The notes below the pieces were generated by a model, which made no database searches, was not told the DNA's origin, and saw only the letters and a program-made list of their open reading frames with translations. Of a stretch of 31,784 nucleotides of DNA, positions 1 through 7,259 are shown piece after piece. Positions within the stretch are counted from its first letter, which is position 1. Every line of letters starts with the position of its first letter. Source of the DNA: SIG607 sp045590395 (GTDB lineage Bacteria > Bacillota > Clostridia > Oscillospirales > Acutalibacteraceae); the NCBI GenBank assembly GCA_045590395.1, contig JAZNQX010000136.1, positions 1 through 31,784 on the forward strand. Reading direction: 5' to 3'. Both the position numbers and the translations under genes were made by a program.

Positions 1-425
1 TCAATATTAAGCGGCTCGTCTATTGAAATTTCATATTTTATAGAAGAGGTTTTTCGCAAATACATCAAAATTTCATTTTCAATGCATCTTGAGGCATAGG
101 TTGCAAGTTTTATATTTTTATCAGGTTGAAAGGTGTTAACAGCTTTTATAAGACCAATAGTGCCTATAGATATCAAATCCTCGCTACTAGCCGAAGGGGT
201 TTCGAATTTCTTGGCTATATAAACCACCAGGCGCAAATTATGTACAATAAGTTCGTTTTTTACATACTCTGTTTCGGTATTATATTTAAGTAAAAGTTGC
301 CTTTCTTCTTCAAGGGTTAAGGGCGGTGGCAGGGTTTCTGTAGAATTTATATAAAATACTTCTGCCCGTATCCCAAGCTTAATAAGCAGTTTAGTAATAA
401 ATTTCTTAATTTTAAAAAGTTTCAT
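1..425 (-). CDS. sigE: RNA polymerase sporulation sigma factor SigE (N-terminal part, cut by window edge)
   Basis: This is the mother-cell sigma factor made early in sporulation as an inactive pro-protein and cleaved by SpoIIGA. About 141 residues are visible before the gene leaves the window. The first 20 or so residues are basic and hydrophobic (MKLFKIKKFITKLLIKLG), as expected of the pro-sequence that holds pro-SigE at the membrane. It is followed by the family landmarks EALPPPL-like (TETLPPPLTLEEE), NLRLVVYIAKKFE, EDLISIGTIGLIKAV and ATYASRCIENEILMYLR, which form sigma regions 1.2-2.2. The start at 425 lies only two bases after the spoIIGA stop, with a GAGGTG Shine-Dalgarno sequence inside the end of spoIIGA. 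The pairing with spoIIGA makes SigE much more likely than SigG or SigK. Regions 2.3-4 are outside the window. Confidence 0.95.
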   Translation of the reverse strand, partial: MKLFKIKKFITKLLIKLGIRAEVFYINSTETLPPPLTLEEERQLLLKYNTETEYVKNELIVHNLRLVVYIAKKFETPSASSEDLISIGTIGLIKAVNTFQPDKNIKLATYASRCIENEILMYLRKTSSIKYEISIDEPLNI

Positions 426-427
426 AA

Positions 428-1222
428 TTACACCTCTTCTAAAATTTGCGGATTAACTATTGCTTTATAATCATTTGAAAAATTATGTTCTGTTACGGCT
501 ATTAATGCTGTAAAATTATTGCCGTTATTAACCTGTACGCTTTTGCAAACATAGGCAGGTATTAACGAGTTACCGCCTACCGTGGCAACCGGTAGCAAAA
601 ATTCAGGCGTATTGTCTATATCATCAAAAATAAGCCTTGCCGTCTGCTTGTCGGTAATTATTACCTGTCTATTTGTATATGGGTCACAAATTGAATTTCC
701 CGTATCAACAAGCGCAGTGATTTCTACAGTTTTACTATTGTTTTTAATTTTTAAAATACACCGCTTTGCATAGGGAGAAAATTTCTTTAATATCAGACCT
801 GCAATTCTTATCAGCAAATAAAATACAACGGTAGATAAAATAAAAATTGTAGGCGAAATATTAAAGTATGTAACCGAATTATTAAGTATCATTCCTTTAG
901 GTTTAAAAAGCGTCCATACAGTTGTCATTAGTCCGTTAAATATGATATTGACGCCTATAAATGCAATAAAATTCTTTAAAAATTTCTTAAAGCCAAAGGC
1001 TAATAATGTAATAAGCGAACCGCTTATTATAACGGTAAGCAGTTCAAATAAAATTCCGTACTCAGGCAGTAATATAACAAGTGAAAATAATGACGCAATA
1101 AAGGCAGATGATATAATACGATATATTTTAACACGTGTATTCGTAATATGTGATGCAAGCTGTATTATCAAATAATCTATAATAAAATTAAGTAAAATCA
1201 GTACATCGATATAAATCACCAT
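428..1222 (-). CDS. spoIIGA: Sigma-E processing peptidase SpoIIGA
   Basis: SpoIIGA is the membrane-embedded aspartic protease that cleaves pro-SigE at the septum. The first half has about five hydrophobic segments; the second half is cytosolic and carries the aspartic-protease motif VDTGN, with the catalytic Asp near residue 173 counted from the start chosen here. The open frame reaches an ATG at 1240, but that codon has no ribosome site and overlaps a TATAAT box. The ATG at 1222 follows GGTGAT at the right spacing and gives the usual N-terminus (MVIYIDVLILLNF), so I chose it, for 264 residues. It is immediately upstream of sigE with a two-base gap, a conserved sporulation pair. Upstream lie a Spo0A box and then the terminator of the previous operon, so the pair forms its own unit. 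Confidence 0.93.
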   Translation of the reverse strand: MVIYIDVLILLNFIIDYLIIQLASHITNTRVKIYRIISSAFIASLFSLVILLPEYGILFELLTVIISGSLITLLAFGFKKFLKNFIAFIGVNIIFNGLMTTVWTLFKPKGMILNNSVTYFNISPTIFILSTVVFYLLIRIAGLILKKFSPYAKRCILKIKNNSKTVEITALVDTGNSICDPYTNRQVIITDKQTARLIFDDIDNTPEFLLPVATVGGNSLIPAYVCKSVQVNNGNNFTALIAVTEHNFSNDYKAIVNPQILEEV

Positions 1223-1238
1223 TAATATCACCGCATTC

Positions 1239-1272
1239 ATTATACAACTAAAATACTGCGAATTTTGCCGAA
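1239..1272 (-). promoter_or_regulatory. Candidate Spo0A-controlled promoter of spoIIGA-sigE
   Basis: A perfect TATAAT box (1239-1244, minus strand) has no recognisable -35 hexamer 17 bp upstream. Instead a TGCCGAA sequence at 1266-1272 (plus orientation, within TTTTGCCGAAAA) matches the Spo0A-box consensus TGNCGAA and falls at about -34 to -40. A partial TGCGAA lies 10 bp closer to the gene. This resembles the Bacillus subtilis spoIIG promoter, where Spo0A~P boxes overlap the -35 region. The predicted transcript start near 1232 would leave a very short leader before the SpoIIGA start. Confidence 0.5.
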
Positions 1273-1290
1273 AACAGTAGGCAAAATAAA

Positions 1291-1323
1291 AAAAATATCA
1301 CAGCAAAACGCTGTGATATTTTT
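1291..1323 (-). terminator. Rho-independent terminator after htrA
   Basis: A 14-bp perfect inverted repeat (arms 1291-1304 and 1310-1323) encloses a 5-base loop; the core is ATCACAGC/GCTGTGAT flanked by A/T runs that supply the U tract. It starts two bases after the htrA stop codon and separates the two-component/htrA operon from spoIIGA. Confidence 0.85.
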
Positions 1324-1325
1324 GT

Positions 1326-2588
1326 TTACTGAATGGTAGAATAATTGTAGCTTGAGCTTCCTGTGTCAGGCAGTAGTTTAGCCGAAACATTTTTAGTTGT
1401 GCCGTCTGTTTTATAAACAGTAAAATCAAGCTTTTGGTCGGGCTTGGCTGACTCAATTATATCAAGAATAACATTATCCGAGGTTATTGCCGTACCGTTT
1501 ACGTGAGTGATTATATCGCCCTCGTTAATCTTACCTAAAAGGTCGCTGTCATCACTAATAGACACAACAATAATTCCCGTAGTCTTATAATTTTTTACTT
1601 CTTTGGTTATTTCATTTATCGTCTGGTAGGATATGCCCAGTCTTGCTCTGTCATTAACACATCCGTAAGCAATTAAAGACTCAATTATCTTTTTGGTAGT
1701 GGCTGACGGAATTGCAAAGCCGGTAGCTTCATAAACATCGCTGGAAATTTTTGATGAAGTAATACCTATAACCTGACCATACATATTAACAAGCGCACCG
1801 CCAGAGCTTCCGGGATTAATCGCTGCGCTGGTCTGAATCATTTTCATTGAGTAGCTTGAAGTAACTGTTACTCTGCGCTCCTTCATAGAAACTATTCCCT
1901 CGGTAATGCAGTTATCCTGTACCTGATTAGGTCGACCAACCGCAACAACATTTTCGCCTTGCACAATTTGTGATGAATCGCCAAAAACAGCAGGTGTTAA
2001 ACCTTTAATATCGATTTTCAAAACCGCTAGATCGCTTCTTGTATCCCCTGCTACAAATTCAGCAGGATATTCTTTGCCGTCATAAAAACGAACCCTGAAC
2101 TTTGCACCGGCTATTTCAGAATATATATGGTCATTTGTGATAATATATCCGTCTTCGGTATAAACAACGCCCGACGCTGTAGACACTGAACCGGAACTGT
2201 TATATACAGTAATACCAACTATTGATTTATCTACAATCTGAAATACTTGTGAAGCAGTATACTCATCGGTATTAGTTGGTTTTGCTTCTAAATTCAAAGT
2301 TGTGTCCGAAAATTTATTATCGATAATATTACTTTTACCGATATAGTAGCCTGCAATACACGACCCGGTTATCACAACAATAAATGCCATAATAAGAGCA
2401 AATATTTTAATTCCTTTTGCTGTTTCACTGTTTTTATTAACCGGTGTATATTCTATCTTTTGCACAGGTATAGGTTCTACAGGCGGAGAATAAGGCTGAG
2501 CATAAACAAGCTCCTCGTTTGTAGGCTGTTCTATCTGCATATCGTTATTTTCAGGCAGATTTACATTATTTTCGTTAAATTCGTTCAT
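1326..2588 (-). CDS. htrA: HtrA/DegP-like S1C serine protease, membrane-anchored, PDZ domain
   Basis: This is a trypsin-like envelope quality-control protease of 420 residues. Order: an acidic, proline-rich cytoplasmic N-terminus (1-57), one transmembrane segment (about 61-83), the protease domain (about 112-305) and a C-terminal PDZ domain (about 315-405, with ARLGI and NEGDIITHVNG). The triad is His154 (ITNDH), Asp186 (RSDLAVL) and Ser262 (NPGSSGGAL). The usual GNSGG reads GSSGG, a mild variant that keeps the nucleophile. The ATG overlaps the histidine-kinase stop codon (ATGA) and has a strong GGAGG site. It is the last gene of a regulator-kinase-protease operon, so it is probably a target or partner of that signalling pair. 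This resembles CssRS/HtrA in Bacillus in arrangement, but the kinase's sensing region has its own cysteine cluster. Confidence 0.92.
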   Translation of the reverse strand: MNEFNENNVNLPENNDMQIEQPTNEELVYAQPYSPPVEPIPVQKIEYTPVNKNSETAKGIKIFALIMAFIVVITGSCIAGYYIGKSNIIDNKFSDTTLNLEAKPTNTDEYTASQVFQIVDKSIVGITVYNSSGSVSTASGVVYTEDGYIITNDHIYSEIAGAKFRVRFYDGKEYPAEFVAGDTRSDLAVLKIDIKGLTPAVFGDSSQIVQGENVVAVGRPNQVQDNCITEGIVSMKERRVTVTSSYSMKMIQTSAAINPGSSGGALVNMYGQVIGITSSKISSDVYEATGFAIPSATTKKIIESLIAYGCVNDRARLGISYQTINEITKEVKNYKTTGIIVVSISDDSDLLGKINEGDIITHVNGTAITSDNVILDIIESAKPDQKLDFTVYKTDGTTKNVSAKLLPDTGSSSYNYSTIQ

Positions 2589-4021
2589 ATTTTTCCTCCG
2601 TATTTAAGCGGCATACGAATGCCAAACTCAGTAAACTCATTTTGCTGACTCTTAACAAAAACAGAGCCTCCGTGAATTTTAACAATAGTTTTCACCAGAT
2701 AAAGACCGAGACCTGTGCTGTCTTTGTTTTTTGAACGTGAACTGTCACCTTTGTAGAATCTGTCGAAAATAAGTGGCAATTCTTGCTCTGAGATGCCTCT
2801 ACCTGTGTTTCTTATGGTAAACTTCAGTTCGGAATCTGACTCAACACTAAACGAAATTTCGCCGCCTTCATCGGTGAATTTTACGGCATTATCGCACAAA
2901 TTGTAAACAACTTGATGAATTAAATCCTTGTCAGCGTATACATCTACACTGCCGATACTGTCAAGTCCTACAACATTAAGTCCCTTTGAAGCAATACGCT
3001 GCTCCTGATTAAGAACCACTTCAAACAGTAAATCTCTGAAATTAAATTCTGTAGGCTTTAATTCAATTTCACCCGATTCAAGCTTTGAAAGACTAAGCAT
3101 CCCCTGAACAAGACGGGACAGACGTTTTACTTCATGAGAAACTATTTTTAAATAGTACTCCTGTTTATCTTTTTCAATAGTACCGTCAATTATACCGTCA
3201 ATAAAACCACCAATGGTTGTCATAGGCGTTTTAAGCTCATGAGAAACGTTTGCAATAAAGCTTCTTCTCATATTTTCAAGCTCAACCAGCGAGTTTGTCA
3301 TTGAGTTAAACGACTGGGATAATTGGCCGATTTCATCATTACTAAGAACCGGAATACGCCGTGAAAAATCGCCCTTTGCCATTGCATGAGATGCTTCAGA
3401 CATAAGTTTTAAGGGCTTTGCCCAACGGTAAGTTATAAAATAAAGGGCAAAAAACAATATAACAATAGGTACTATAGCGGCAAATGTATAAAGCTTAAAA
3501 AGTTCACCGTAAAATGCAGTTAAATCAGATGCAGGTGAAGAAGCAAAAACATAGCCCAAAGCTTCACCGTTTTTATTAAATAATTTTCTGCCTGCTGTAT
3601 AATGTGTTGCTGTATATGTGCCGTCAAGTCTGCCTATTTCGGTATAATACTTATCTATTTTCTTTAAAAAAACTGAGCCGTAGCTTTTAACCGAATGTGT
3701 GCACACAGAATCCATTAAATAATCACTGCAGGAGCAGGAAACAATTTTTCCCTCGGTGTTTGCAATAATTATAGTATTCTTATTTACACCCGACATAGTA
3801 CGGACAACATTTTTAAGGTTCACTTCAAACATATCGGTATCATACTGCTCTTCAATAAATCTTGAAACAGCGCTGTTTGAAACAGAAAGAGATTCTATTT
3901 TATCCTTTGAAAGATAATTGTTTATAAGTATACTTACTACTACGATTATAACAGTAAAACACAAAAGAAAAGCAAGAGAAAAAGAAACAAAATATTTTTT
4001 AAATGTACTAATTCTTGCCAA
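2585..4021 (-). CDS. Sensor histidine kinase (HAMP, HisKA, HATPase)
   Basis: This is a 478-residue membrane sensor kinase that should phosphorylate the response regulator encoded just upstream. Transmembrane helices at about 12-34 and 177-197 flank an extracytoplasmic domain of about 140 residues. A HAMP linker (about 198-250) follows, then the HisKA dimerisation domain with phospho-acceptor His261 in NVSHELKTPM, and the ATPase with an N box (NLCDNAVKF, 374-382), G1 (NTGRGI, 405-410) and G2 (TGLGLYLVK, 436-444). The outer domain has Cys96, Cys98 and Cys107 with a nearby His109, which could sense redox state or metal; that is inference. The start is TTG at 4021, one base past the regulator stop, with GAGGT eight bases upstream. 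The stop overlaps the htrA start. The signal sensed is unknown. Confidence 0.92.
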   Translation of the reverse strand: MARISTFKKYFVSFSLAFLLCFTVIIVVVSILINNYLSKDKIESLSVSNSAVSRFIEEQYDTDMFEVNLKNVVRTMSGVNKNTIIIANTEGKIVSCSCSDYLMDSVCTHSVKSYGSVFLKKIDKYYTEIGRLDGTYTATHYTAGRKLFNKNGEALGYVFASSPASDLTAFYGELFKLYTFAAIVPIVILFFALYFITYRWAKPLKLMSEASHAMAKGDFSRRIPVLSNDEIGQLSQSFNSMTNSLVELENMRRSFIANVSHELKTPMTTIGGFIDGIIDGTIEKDKQEYYLKIVSHEVKRLSRLVQGMLSLSKLESGEIELKPTEFNFRDLLFEVVLNQEQRIASKGLNVVGLDSIGSVDVYADKDLIHQVVYNLCDNAVKFTDEGGEISFSVESDSELKFTIRNTGRGISEQELPLIFDRFYKGDSSRSKNKDSTGLGLYLVKTIVKIHGGSVFVKSQQNEFTEFGIRMPLKYGGKI

Positions 4022-4022
4022 A

Positions 4023-4709
4023 TTATCTTACCTCAAACTTATATCCTACGCCCCATACGGTTTTCAGGGACCATCTATCTGATATGCCTTCAAGTTTTTC
4101 TCTAAGCCTTTTAACATGCACGTCGACCGTACGGGAATCACCGTAATAATCAAAGCCCCATACCTCATCAAGCAACTGGTCGCGGGTATATACTCTGTTA
4201 GGATTACTTGCAAGATGGTAAACAAGCTCAAGCTCCTTTGGAGGTGTGTCTATCTGTTTGCCGTCAACAATAAGCTCGTAGTTAGTCAGATTAATTGTAA
4301 GCTTATCAAACTTGACAACCTTAACATTTTTATCGTCGGTTACACCGCTTCTGCGCAGAACCGCTTTTACTCTGGCAATTACCTCTTTTGTATCAAAAGG
4401 TTTTGAAACATAGTCATCAGCACCAAGCTCAAGACCTAAAATACGGTCAAAGGTTTCACCTTTAGCGGTCAGCATAATGATAGGTACACTTGATACCTTT
4501 CTTATTTCACGGCATACCTGCCATCCGTCTATACCCGGAAGCATTATATCAAGCAAAATAAGGTCGGGGCTAAATTCACTTTGTAACTCAACAGCCTTAA
4601 TACCGTTATTGGCTACAATAGTTTCAAAGTTTTCTTTTTCGAGATAAAGCCTTAAAAGTTCGCATATATTTTCGTCATCGTCAACAATTAGTATCTTAGT
4701 TTTATTCAT
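4023..4709 (-). CDS. OmpR/PhoB-family response regulator
   Basis: The protein has 228 residues: a receiver domain (1-118) and a winged-helix DNA-binding domain (about 128-226). Acidic pocket residues Asp10-Asp12 sit in ILIVDDDEN, the phospho-acceptor is Asp54 in LILLDIMLPG, and the conserved Lys is in VSKPFD. The effector domain shows PPKELELVYHL, YTRDQLLDEVWG, SRTVDVHVKRLREKL and WGVGYKF, typical of the PhoB/OmpR class that binds tandem direct repeats. The ATG has GGAGGG seven bases upstream. It is the first gene of the operon with the kinase and HtrA protease. A tandem 11-bp repeat just upstream of its -10 box suggests positive autoregulation. I do not assign a named system. Confidence 0.93.
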   Translation of the reverse strand: MNKTKILIVDDDENICELLRLYLEKENFETIVANNGIKAVELQSEFSPDLILLDIMLPGIDGWQVCREIRKVSSVPIIMLTAKGETFDRILGLELGADDYVSKPFDTKEVIARVKAVLRRSGVTDDKNVKVVKFDKLTINLTNYELIVDGKQIDTPPKELELVYHLASNPNRVYTRDQLLDEVWGFDYYGDSRTVDVHVKRLREKLEGISDRWSLKTVWGVGYKFEVR

Positions 4710-4741
4710 CGGTAATCCCTCCGTAATGCTTGTACGCTCTT

Positions 4742-4778
4742 ATAATACGATATTAGTATTAATAAAATATGAATAAAA
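4742..4778 (-). promoter_or_regulatory. Promoter region of the regulator-kinase-htrA operon with tandem 11-bp repeat
   Basis: A TATTAT -10 candidate (4742-4747, minus strand) lacks a -35 box. In its place are two adjacent 11-bp direct repeats, TTTTATTCATA and TTTTATTAATA (minus strand, 4768-4778 and 4757-4767), identical at 10 of 11 positions. One-turn tandem repeats at -35 are the usual target layout of PhoB/OmpR-type regulators, which is the class encoded just downstream. An inverted repeat TAATAC-N7-GTATTA (4743-4761) also overlaps this site. Confidence 0.45.
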
Positions 4779-4810
4779 TTAAATATTTTATAAAAGTTTC
4801 GAAAGTTTTA

Positions 4811-4841
4811 CTTAAAGAAAACCGCCCACAAAAGTGGACGG
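4811..4841 (-). terminator. Terminator after the zinc-ribbon gene
   Basis: On the minus strand an 8-bp stem with one G-U pair (arms 4834-4841 and 4822-4829) has a TTTT loop and is followed by a T-rich run (4811-4821). It lies about 20 bases after the zinc-ribbon gene and insulates the response-regulator promoter. Confidence 0.8.
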
Positions 4842-4860
4842 CAATATACTTTAAAATATA

Positions 4861-5160
4861 TTATTCGGCTTCGGTTTCAGCAGAATTTTCTTTCATCTTT
4901 GCAAAGCACTCGCTGCAGTAAACAGGGCGATCTTCACGCGGCTGGAAAGGAACCTTAGCGGGGTTTCCACAAGCACTACAGGTAGTCTCAAACATCTCGC
5001 GCGGAGCTCTTCCTGCGTTCTTACGCTTGTCGCGGCAAGGTTTACAGCGCTGCGGCTCATTTGCAAATCCTTTGGACTCGTAGAATTCCTGTTCTCTTGC
5101 AGTGAATACGAATTCTTGTCCGCAGTCCTTGCAAACTATTGTCTTGTCTTCGAACATCAT
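4861..5160 (-). CDS. Small double zinc-ribbon protein (CxxC-x17-CxxC type)
   Basis: The protein has 99 residues and two four-cysteine modules. The N-terminal half (about 8-47) has CKDCGQEF and CKPCRDKRK, as in the probable zinc-ribbon family zf-trcl. The C-terminal half (about 60-90) has CSACG and CSECF separated by exactly 17 residues and joined by VPFQPREDRPVYC, which matches the CxxC-x17-CxxC family (TIGR04272). Such proteins are common in Clostridia and have no established function; nucleic-acid or ribosome binding is the usual guess. Two tandem ATGs (5160, 5157) follow GAGAGG at good spacing. The gene follows the SigH-like gene in the same direction, with a tRNA-like stretch between them, and ends at a clear terminator. 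It may be read from the sigma-factor promoter; I found no separate promoter. Confidence 0.85.
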   Translation of the reverse strand: MMFEDKTIVCKDCGQEFVFTAREQEFYESKGFANEPQRCKPCRDKRKNAGRAPREMFETTCSACGNPAKVPFQPREDRPVYCSECFAKMKENSAETEAE

Positions 5161-5184
5161 TTGTAACCTCTCTTGTTTGTTTTA

Positions 5185-5246
5185 GCCCCGGACGGAATTA
5201 CACCGACATCTTTGAAACCAACGCTCTGAAATTAAGCTACATGGGC
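5185..5246 (-). other. Degenerate tRNA-like sequence in the sigma factor/zinc-ribbon gap
   Basis: On the minus strand, GCCCATG-TA is followed by a D-arm-like hairpin (GCTT AATTTCA GAGC), an anticodon-like 5' arm (GTTGG TTTCAAA), a T-arm-like GTCGG TGTAATT CCGTC with four of five pairs, and a closing CCGGGGC that pairs with the start at five of seven positions. It is about 62 bases long, some ten short of a tRNA: the 3' side of the anticodon stem is missing, there is no GG in the D loop and no TTCRA in the T loop. It therefore cannot be a working tRNA. It may be a tRNA remnant or a structured leader of the zinc-ribbon mRNA. Confidence 0.35.
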
Positions 5247-5262
5247 ATATATAATCACAGTA

Positions 5263-5829
5263 TTACCTGTTGATTTTACAAATCTTCTTCCGCACTCTCT
5301 GTAAAGCGTTATCAACTCTCTTAACAGATACACAAAGCGTCTTAGCAACCTCATTGTAATTGCCGAACTTAAGATATGCAGAAAGAACAGCATATTCAAA
5401 AGAAGAAAGTGATAACTTTATTTTATCTAAAAAGTGTACAAAGTTTTCTTTATTTATAAAAGCTTCCTCAGGACCAAACTCATCAGTTTTTGCGTCTTCT
5501 AAGTTCTCAAATAATTCTTGAGGCAGTCTTTTTTTACGAGAAATGCGACGAAGCTCTGATATCAAACCACGTTTAATACAAACAGTGGCAAAGGTTTTAA
5601 ATGATGCCGAAGCAAAATCAAAAACACCGACGGCCGAATAAAGAGCCAACAGACCTTCCTGAATCAAGTCTTCCCTATCGTCCTCAGAACAATTAAGTGA
5701 AGAAACTAATGCACCTATAAGCGAAATGTATTGACCTGATATAATAGAAAACAATTCACTTTCCCCGTTTTGAATACGGCGGATTATTTCATTTTCTTCA
5801 ATTTCCGAGTAATTTTCGGGCAAAACCAT
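5263..5829 (-). CDS. SigH-like sigma-70 family factor
   Basis: This is an alternative sigma factor of about 188 residues with regions 2 and 4. Region 2 contains SEDDREDLIQEGLLALYSAV and FKTFATVCIKRGLISELR; region 4 ends with VSVKRVDNALQRVRKKI. That ending closely resembles the HVKSIDNALQRVKRK of Bacillus SigH, the early-sporulation factor, but the protein is about 30 residues shorter and the middle is diverged, so it could be a paralogue. The frame is open to a TTG at 5850, but ATG 5829 has GGTG seven bases upstream and gives MVLPENYSE, so I chose it. A near-perfect vegetative promoter lies 37-66 bases upstream. The zinc-ribbon gene follows. Confidence 0.85.
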   Translation of the reverse strand: MVLPENYSEIEENEIIRRIQNGESELFSIISGQYISLIGALVSSLNCSEDDREDLIQEGLLALYSAVGVFDFASASFKTFATVCIKRGLISELRRISRKKRLPQELFENLEDAKTDEFGPEEAFINKENFVHFLDKIKLSLSSFEYAVLSAYLKFGNYNEVAKTLCVSVKRVDNALQRVRKKICKINR

Positions 5830-5866
5830 TAATAACACCGTCAAAATCAAATTAATGTACAGTTTA

Positions 5867-5895
5867 ATATTACCTTAAAATATTAATTTTGTCAA
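5867..5895 (-). promoter_or_regulatory. Vegetative promoter of the SigH-like gene
   Basis: On the minus strand there is TTGACA (5890-5895), a 17-bp spacer and TAATAT (5867-5872), with one mismatch to the SigA consensus. The predicted start is near 5860, giving a leader of about 30 bases. The surrounding 5851-5975 gap is very A/T-rich and otherwise empty; I saw no terminator for folC in it. Confidence 0.75.
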
Positions 5896-5975
5896 GTATA
5901 TTTATTATAAAATATACAGAAAATCTTGTAAAAGTTCAAAATTTTTCTACAAAATACAACATAAATTAACAAATT

Positions 5976-7259
5976 TTAACTATAACTTCCATACTTTTCC
6001 ACAGCATTTCTAATATCGCTGTACATATATAGTGAACCCATCGATATAATTGGCTGTGAATTTTTGGAAGCTGCCTTGATAGCAGATTTTACAGCTTCAG
6101 CTATTTCGTTATACGGTTTGGAATATATTCCCCTCTTTTTGAAAACCTCGCACAGCTTTGAGGCATCAAGTGCGCGTGGATTATCTGGTGTTACGCAAAA
6201 CACCTTATCCGCAACTTCACATATTTTGTCGGCTATAAAATTATAATCCTTATCCTTCATAACACCCGTAATGACACATATCTTTTTATCACCGAAATAA
6301 TGCTTTACACTGCTAACCGCCGCACATACTCCTTCAGGATTATGACCTCCATCAAAAATAAATACAGGGTCTTTATGCAAAAGTTCAAACCTTGCGTGCC
6401 ATACAGTATCGCTTAATCCTTTTCTCAGATGCTCATCAGAAATCTTAAGGCCCAATTTGTTTAATATTTCAACTGCAGTAATAGCATTTACTGCATTAAG
6501 CGGCTGAAAAGTTCCAAGAAGTTTAATAGAAATATTTTTGTGCTCTTCATAATCAAAACAGGTGCCCTCAAGACTGTATGAGGTTATCTTTAAATTTTCC
6601 TTTTGCGGAAAATATAATGGCGAATTGTTAGCTTTAGCGGTATCTCCAATAACTGACAAAGCAACTTTATCATCACCGCACCAAAGACAAGGAACGTTCT
6701 GTTTAATAATGCCCGCCTTTTCACCTGCGATTTCTAAAACTGTTTTACCTAAAAAATCCGTATGGTCAATAGATACGCCTGTAATAACTGATAACATAGT
6801 TGTAGTCACAATATTAGTGGCGTCAAATTTGCCTCCCAATCCACATTCTAACACAACATAATCACAGTTGCATCTGCTGAAATATTCAAAAGCTATGGCG
6901 GTTATCAGTTCAAATTCTGTTGGTTTATCTTCAAGCATTTCAGCATACTGTTTTACATAGTCGGTCAGTTCCGCCAGGTCGCAGTCCGAAATCATATTTC
7001 CGTTTACAGCAATTCTTTCGTTGAATTTAGTTATATACGGTGAGGTATACAAACCCGTTTTATAACCTGCGGCGGTGAGAATAGAGGCAGTAAATGCAGA
7101 AAAAGAGCCTTTACCGTTAGTTCCTGCAACGTGTATAAACTTAAGCTTATCCTGTGGGTTGCCCAGTAAACGACACAACTCCCCTATTCTTTCAAGACCG
7201 GGTTTACAAAAAAAGTTACTTACCGAATGTATATATTCTACGGCTTCATTATAGTTCAT
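5976..7259 (-). CDS. folC: Folylpolyglutamate synthase / dihydrofolate synthase
   Basis: FolC adds glutamate to dihydropteroate and/or folates with ATP, which traps folate in the cell. The protein has 427 residues, normal for the Mur-ligase-like family: an N-terminal ATPase with P-loop GTNGKGS (46-52), then SIDHTDFLG, the ATP/Mg region around YVVLECGLGGKFDATN, and a C-terminal domain with FDGGHNPEGV and VTPDNPRAL. A GTG at 7268 is in frame but lies in the ribosome site; ATG 7259 follows AGGTGA by six bases and is preferred. The start lies 11 bases inside the end of folT, so the two are translationally linked and controlled together by the THF riboswitch upstream. The gene ends in an A/T-rich gap without an obvious terminator. 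Confidence 0.95.
   Translation of the reverse strand: MNYNEAVEYIHSVSNFFCKPGLERIGELCRLLGNPQDKLKFIHVAGTNGKGSFSAFTASILTAAGYKTGLYTSPYITKFNERIAVNGNMISDCDLAELTDYVKQYAEMLEDKPTEFELITAIAFEYFSRCNCDYVVLECGLGGKFDATNIVTTTMLSVITGVSIDHTDFLGKTVLEIAGEKAGIIKQNVPCLWCGDDKVALSVIGDTAKANNSPLYFPQKENLKITSYSLEGTCFDYEEHKNISIKLLGTFQPLNAVNAITAVEILNKLGLKISDEHLRKGLSDTVWHARFELLHKDPVFIFDGGHNPEGVCAAVSSVKHYFGDKKICVITGVMKDKDYNFIADKICEVADKVFCVTPDNPRALDASKLCEVFKKRGIYSKPYNEIAEAVKSAIKAASKNSQPIISMGSLYMYSDIRNAVEKYGSYS

Noticed and set aside
582..773. Short plus-strand frame antisense to spoIIGA, and similar frames antisense to other genes
   Set aside because: No ribosome sites, no family resemblance, and each lies wholly within a well-supported gene.
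5185..5246. A functional tRNA gene between the zinc-ribbon and sigma-factor genes
   Set aside because: The 3' half of the anticodon stem, the D-loop GG and the T-loop TTCRA are missing, and the length is about ten bases short.
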